A stretch of 64,000 nt of DNA. Origin: Bradyrhizobium viridifuturi (GTDB lineage Bacteria; Pseudomonadota; Alphaproteobacteria; Rhizobiales; Xanthobacteraceae). The stretch lies in the NCBI RefSeq assembly GCF_001238275.1, contig NZ_LGTB01000038.1, positions 40,805 through 104,804 on the forward strand, read 5' to 3'. The translations under genes were made by a program, and so were the position numbers. Shown in pieces: positions 62,908-64,000 of this stretch. The notes beneath the pieces were generated by a model, which was not told the origin of the DNA, did not search any database, and was given only the letters and a program-made list of their open reading frames with translations. The stretch's first letter is position 1, and every line of letters starts with the position of its first letter.

Positions 62908-63515
62908 TCTGATAGATTTGCAAGCGCCGCGTGGCAGGCGGCCTGCACTACTCGGCAGACCTCATCTCTTGACCGCCCGGCGGCGCTCAGCGAGGCGAAG
63001 GTCGGATAGCTCGTCAGCGCGAAGATCAGGTCGACCGCATCCTTGCGGGCCTGCGGCGATGCCTGCCTGGCCGCGATGCGGTCGACCAATCCGGCAACGC
63101 CGCGGCGGCGGCGCTCGTTGCGCTCGCGCACCGCCTCGGCGAATTCGGGGTCGGTCGCCATCGCGTCGTGCAGCCGGCCGACGGCGGAATCGCGGCTCCA
63201 GAAGCCGCAGAAGATCTCGACCATGCGGTCGAGGCCGGCGCGCGGATCGGCCGTCGTCATGGCATCGGCGAGCTGATGCAGGCCGCCGTGGCGCGCGATC
63301 TCGTCGAACACGGCCTCGAGCAGTCCGCGCCGCGAGCCGAACTGGTTGTAGACCGTCAGCCGCGTCACGCCGGCTGCCTTCGCCACCGTATCGAGCGAGA
63401 AGCGCGCAATGCTCTCGCCTTCGCGCAGCGTGCGCGAGGCGGCCTCGATCACGCGCTCGCGGGTCTCGGCGGCGGCGGCGCTGCGCGCCGGGCTCACATA
63501 GCTGCGCGGCGGCAT
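62895..63515 (-). CDS. TetR/AcrR family transcriptional regulator
   Basis: A 206-residue TetR. The HTH lies at residues about 17-60 with FSLDTVAKAAGVTRLTVYNQF. The C-terminal domain has RLHDAMATDPEFAEAV. The last residues (SDPSS) and the stop are inside a family C repeat. Divergent from a small membrane protein, and a palindrome lies between them. Confidence 0.88.
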   Translation of the reverse strand: MPPRSYVSPARSAAAAETRERVIEAASRTLREGESIARFSLDTVAKAAGVTRLTVYNQFGSRRGLLEAVFDEIARHGGLHQLADAMTTADPRAGLDRMVEIFCGFWSRDSAVGRLHDAMATDPEFAEAVRERNERRRRGVAGLVDRIAARQASPQARKDAVDLIFALTSYPTFASLSAAGRSRDEVCRVVQAACHAALANLSDPSS

Positions 63516-63537
63516 CGGTTTGCCTTGCTTTCGTCAG

Positions 63538-63564
63538 ATTGGATATACATTATGTATATCTAAT
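63538..63564. promoter_or_regulatory. Candidate TetR operator (palindrome)
   Basis: Twelve-base arms ATTGGATATACA and TGTATATCTAAT (11 of 12 complementary), spaced by TTA. It lies between the divergent tetR gene and the membrane-protein gene, 27 bp before the ATG at 63591. It shares the TGTATA half-site core with 3677-3700. Confidence 0.6.
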
Positions 63565-63590
63565 TTCTAATGCCCATTTGGAGCAACGTC

Positions 63591-63995
63591 ATGCAGACCG
63601 TCCTCATCATAGCCTTGTCCCTCCACGTCCTGTCATCGGTGTTTTGGGCCGGCTCCAGCTTCACTTTGGCGCGCACCGGCGGGCTCGGCGGCGAAAGGCT
63701 GCTGGGCCCGCAAATCGGTGCGGCGACGGTCGCGATCGTGACCGGCGCCACGCTGTGGCGCCTGGTCCATGAGGGCTCGTTCGCGCTGTCGGAGCAGATC
63801 CTGGCGGGTGGCGCGATCGCCGCACTGGCCGCGATCGCCGTGCAGATCATCGTCGGCGGCGGCGCTGTCAGGCGGCTGCGCAATGGCGCTGCCGATACCT
63901 CGGCCGCACGTTCGCGGCTCGCGGTCGCCCAGCGCATCGCGGCCGGGCTGCTCGCGATCACCGCGCTGTGCATGGGCGCGGCGCGCTACGCCTGA
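63591..63995 (+). CDS. Small integral membrane protein, TetR-adjacent (hypothetical)
   Basis: A 134-residue protein with about four hydrophobic helices (near residues 2-20, 36-52, 68-86 and 112-130). MQTVLIIALSLHVLSSVFWAGSSFTLAR is the start. Start at 63591 follows a GGAG site; an in-frame ATG at 63570 is possible. No family recognised, but the HVLSSVFWAGSSF pattern resembles CopD-like membrane proteins. Probably controlled by the neighbouring TetR. Confidence 0.68.
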   Translation: MQTVLIIALSLHVLSSVFWAGSSFTLARTGGLGGERLLGPQIGAATVAIVTGATLWRLVHEGSFALSEQILAGGAIAALAAIAVQIIVGGGAVRRLRNGAADTSAARSRLAVAQRIAAGLLAITALCMGAARYA

Positions 63996-64000
63996 ACGCT

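Noticed and set aside
1..64000. CRISPR array or phage/transposon island
   Set aside because: No regularly spaced direct repeats and no recognisable cas, integrase, transposase or capsid gene. Repeats present are palindromic and intergenic.

Overview
The window is GC-rich alphaproteobacterial chromosome and looks like Bradyrhizobium or a close Nitrobacteraceae relative. The pointers are a complete hmu-type heme-uptake locus (hmuPTUV divergent from hmuR, then a heme-degrading enzyme, a HutX-type protein and exbB-exbD-tonB), small outer-membrane beta-barrels, DUF992 secreted proteins, an rhizobial-type serC leader RNA, a CtrA-like TTAA-N7-TTAA site, and several families of short palindromic intergenic repeats. 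This assignment is an inference from gene content. I see no rRNA, tRNA, CRISPR array, transposase or phage gene.

Layout. 0-6 kb: a SCO1-type copper chaperone coupled to a Tat-exported metallo-beta-lactamase protein, a YfcG-type glutathione transferase, an enoyl-CoA hydratase divergent from a TetR regulator, and an exported M15-like peptidase. 6-13 kb: HAD phosphatase with a cysteine-rich CWC protein, the DUF1800/DUF1501 pair, an aldo/keto reductase, an acetyltransferase, a membrane PAS protein and DUF486. 13-26 kb: glutathione transferase, aspartate aminotransferase, two DUF992 proteins, an alpha/beta hydrolase with a divergent LysR regulator, an EF-G paralogue, aroE, two tandem secreted paralogues and lldD. 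27-41 kb: glmM, an Fsr-like MFS exporter, two outer-membrane proteins, the serine-biosynthesis pair serC-serA, a thiolase, a DUF4139 protein and a crotonase. 41-52 kb: a phytase-like esterase and the heme-uptake locus. 52-57 kb: ABC importer genes (two permeases and a binding protein, no ATPase) downstream of a 2-hydroxyacid dehydrogenase, divergent from a chemoreceptor. 58-64 kb: LysR, EamA, HD-domain, DUF1330 and TetR genes.

Several sets appear to work together. HmuR with TonB-ExbB-ExbD brings heme through the outer membrane, HmuT-HmuU-HmuV carries it through the inner membrane, and the HmuQ-type enzyme and HutX-type protein act in the cytoplasm. SerA and SerC catalyse consecutive steps of serine synthesis. 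Two TetR genes and two LysR genes each have an inverted repeat in the adjacent divergent promoter that is a plausible operator.

A global oddity is that ten otherwise normal genes are interrupted by about twelve single-base deletions, mostly loss of one G from a GG or GGG on the coding strand. SerA alone has three. I read these as probable consensus-sequence errors. The affected genes are annotated over their inferred full span and flagged.
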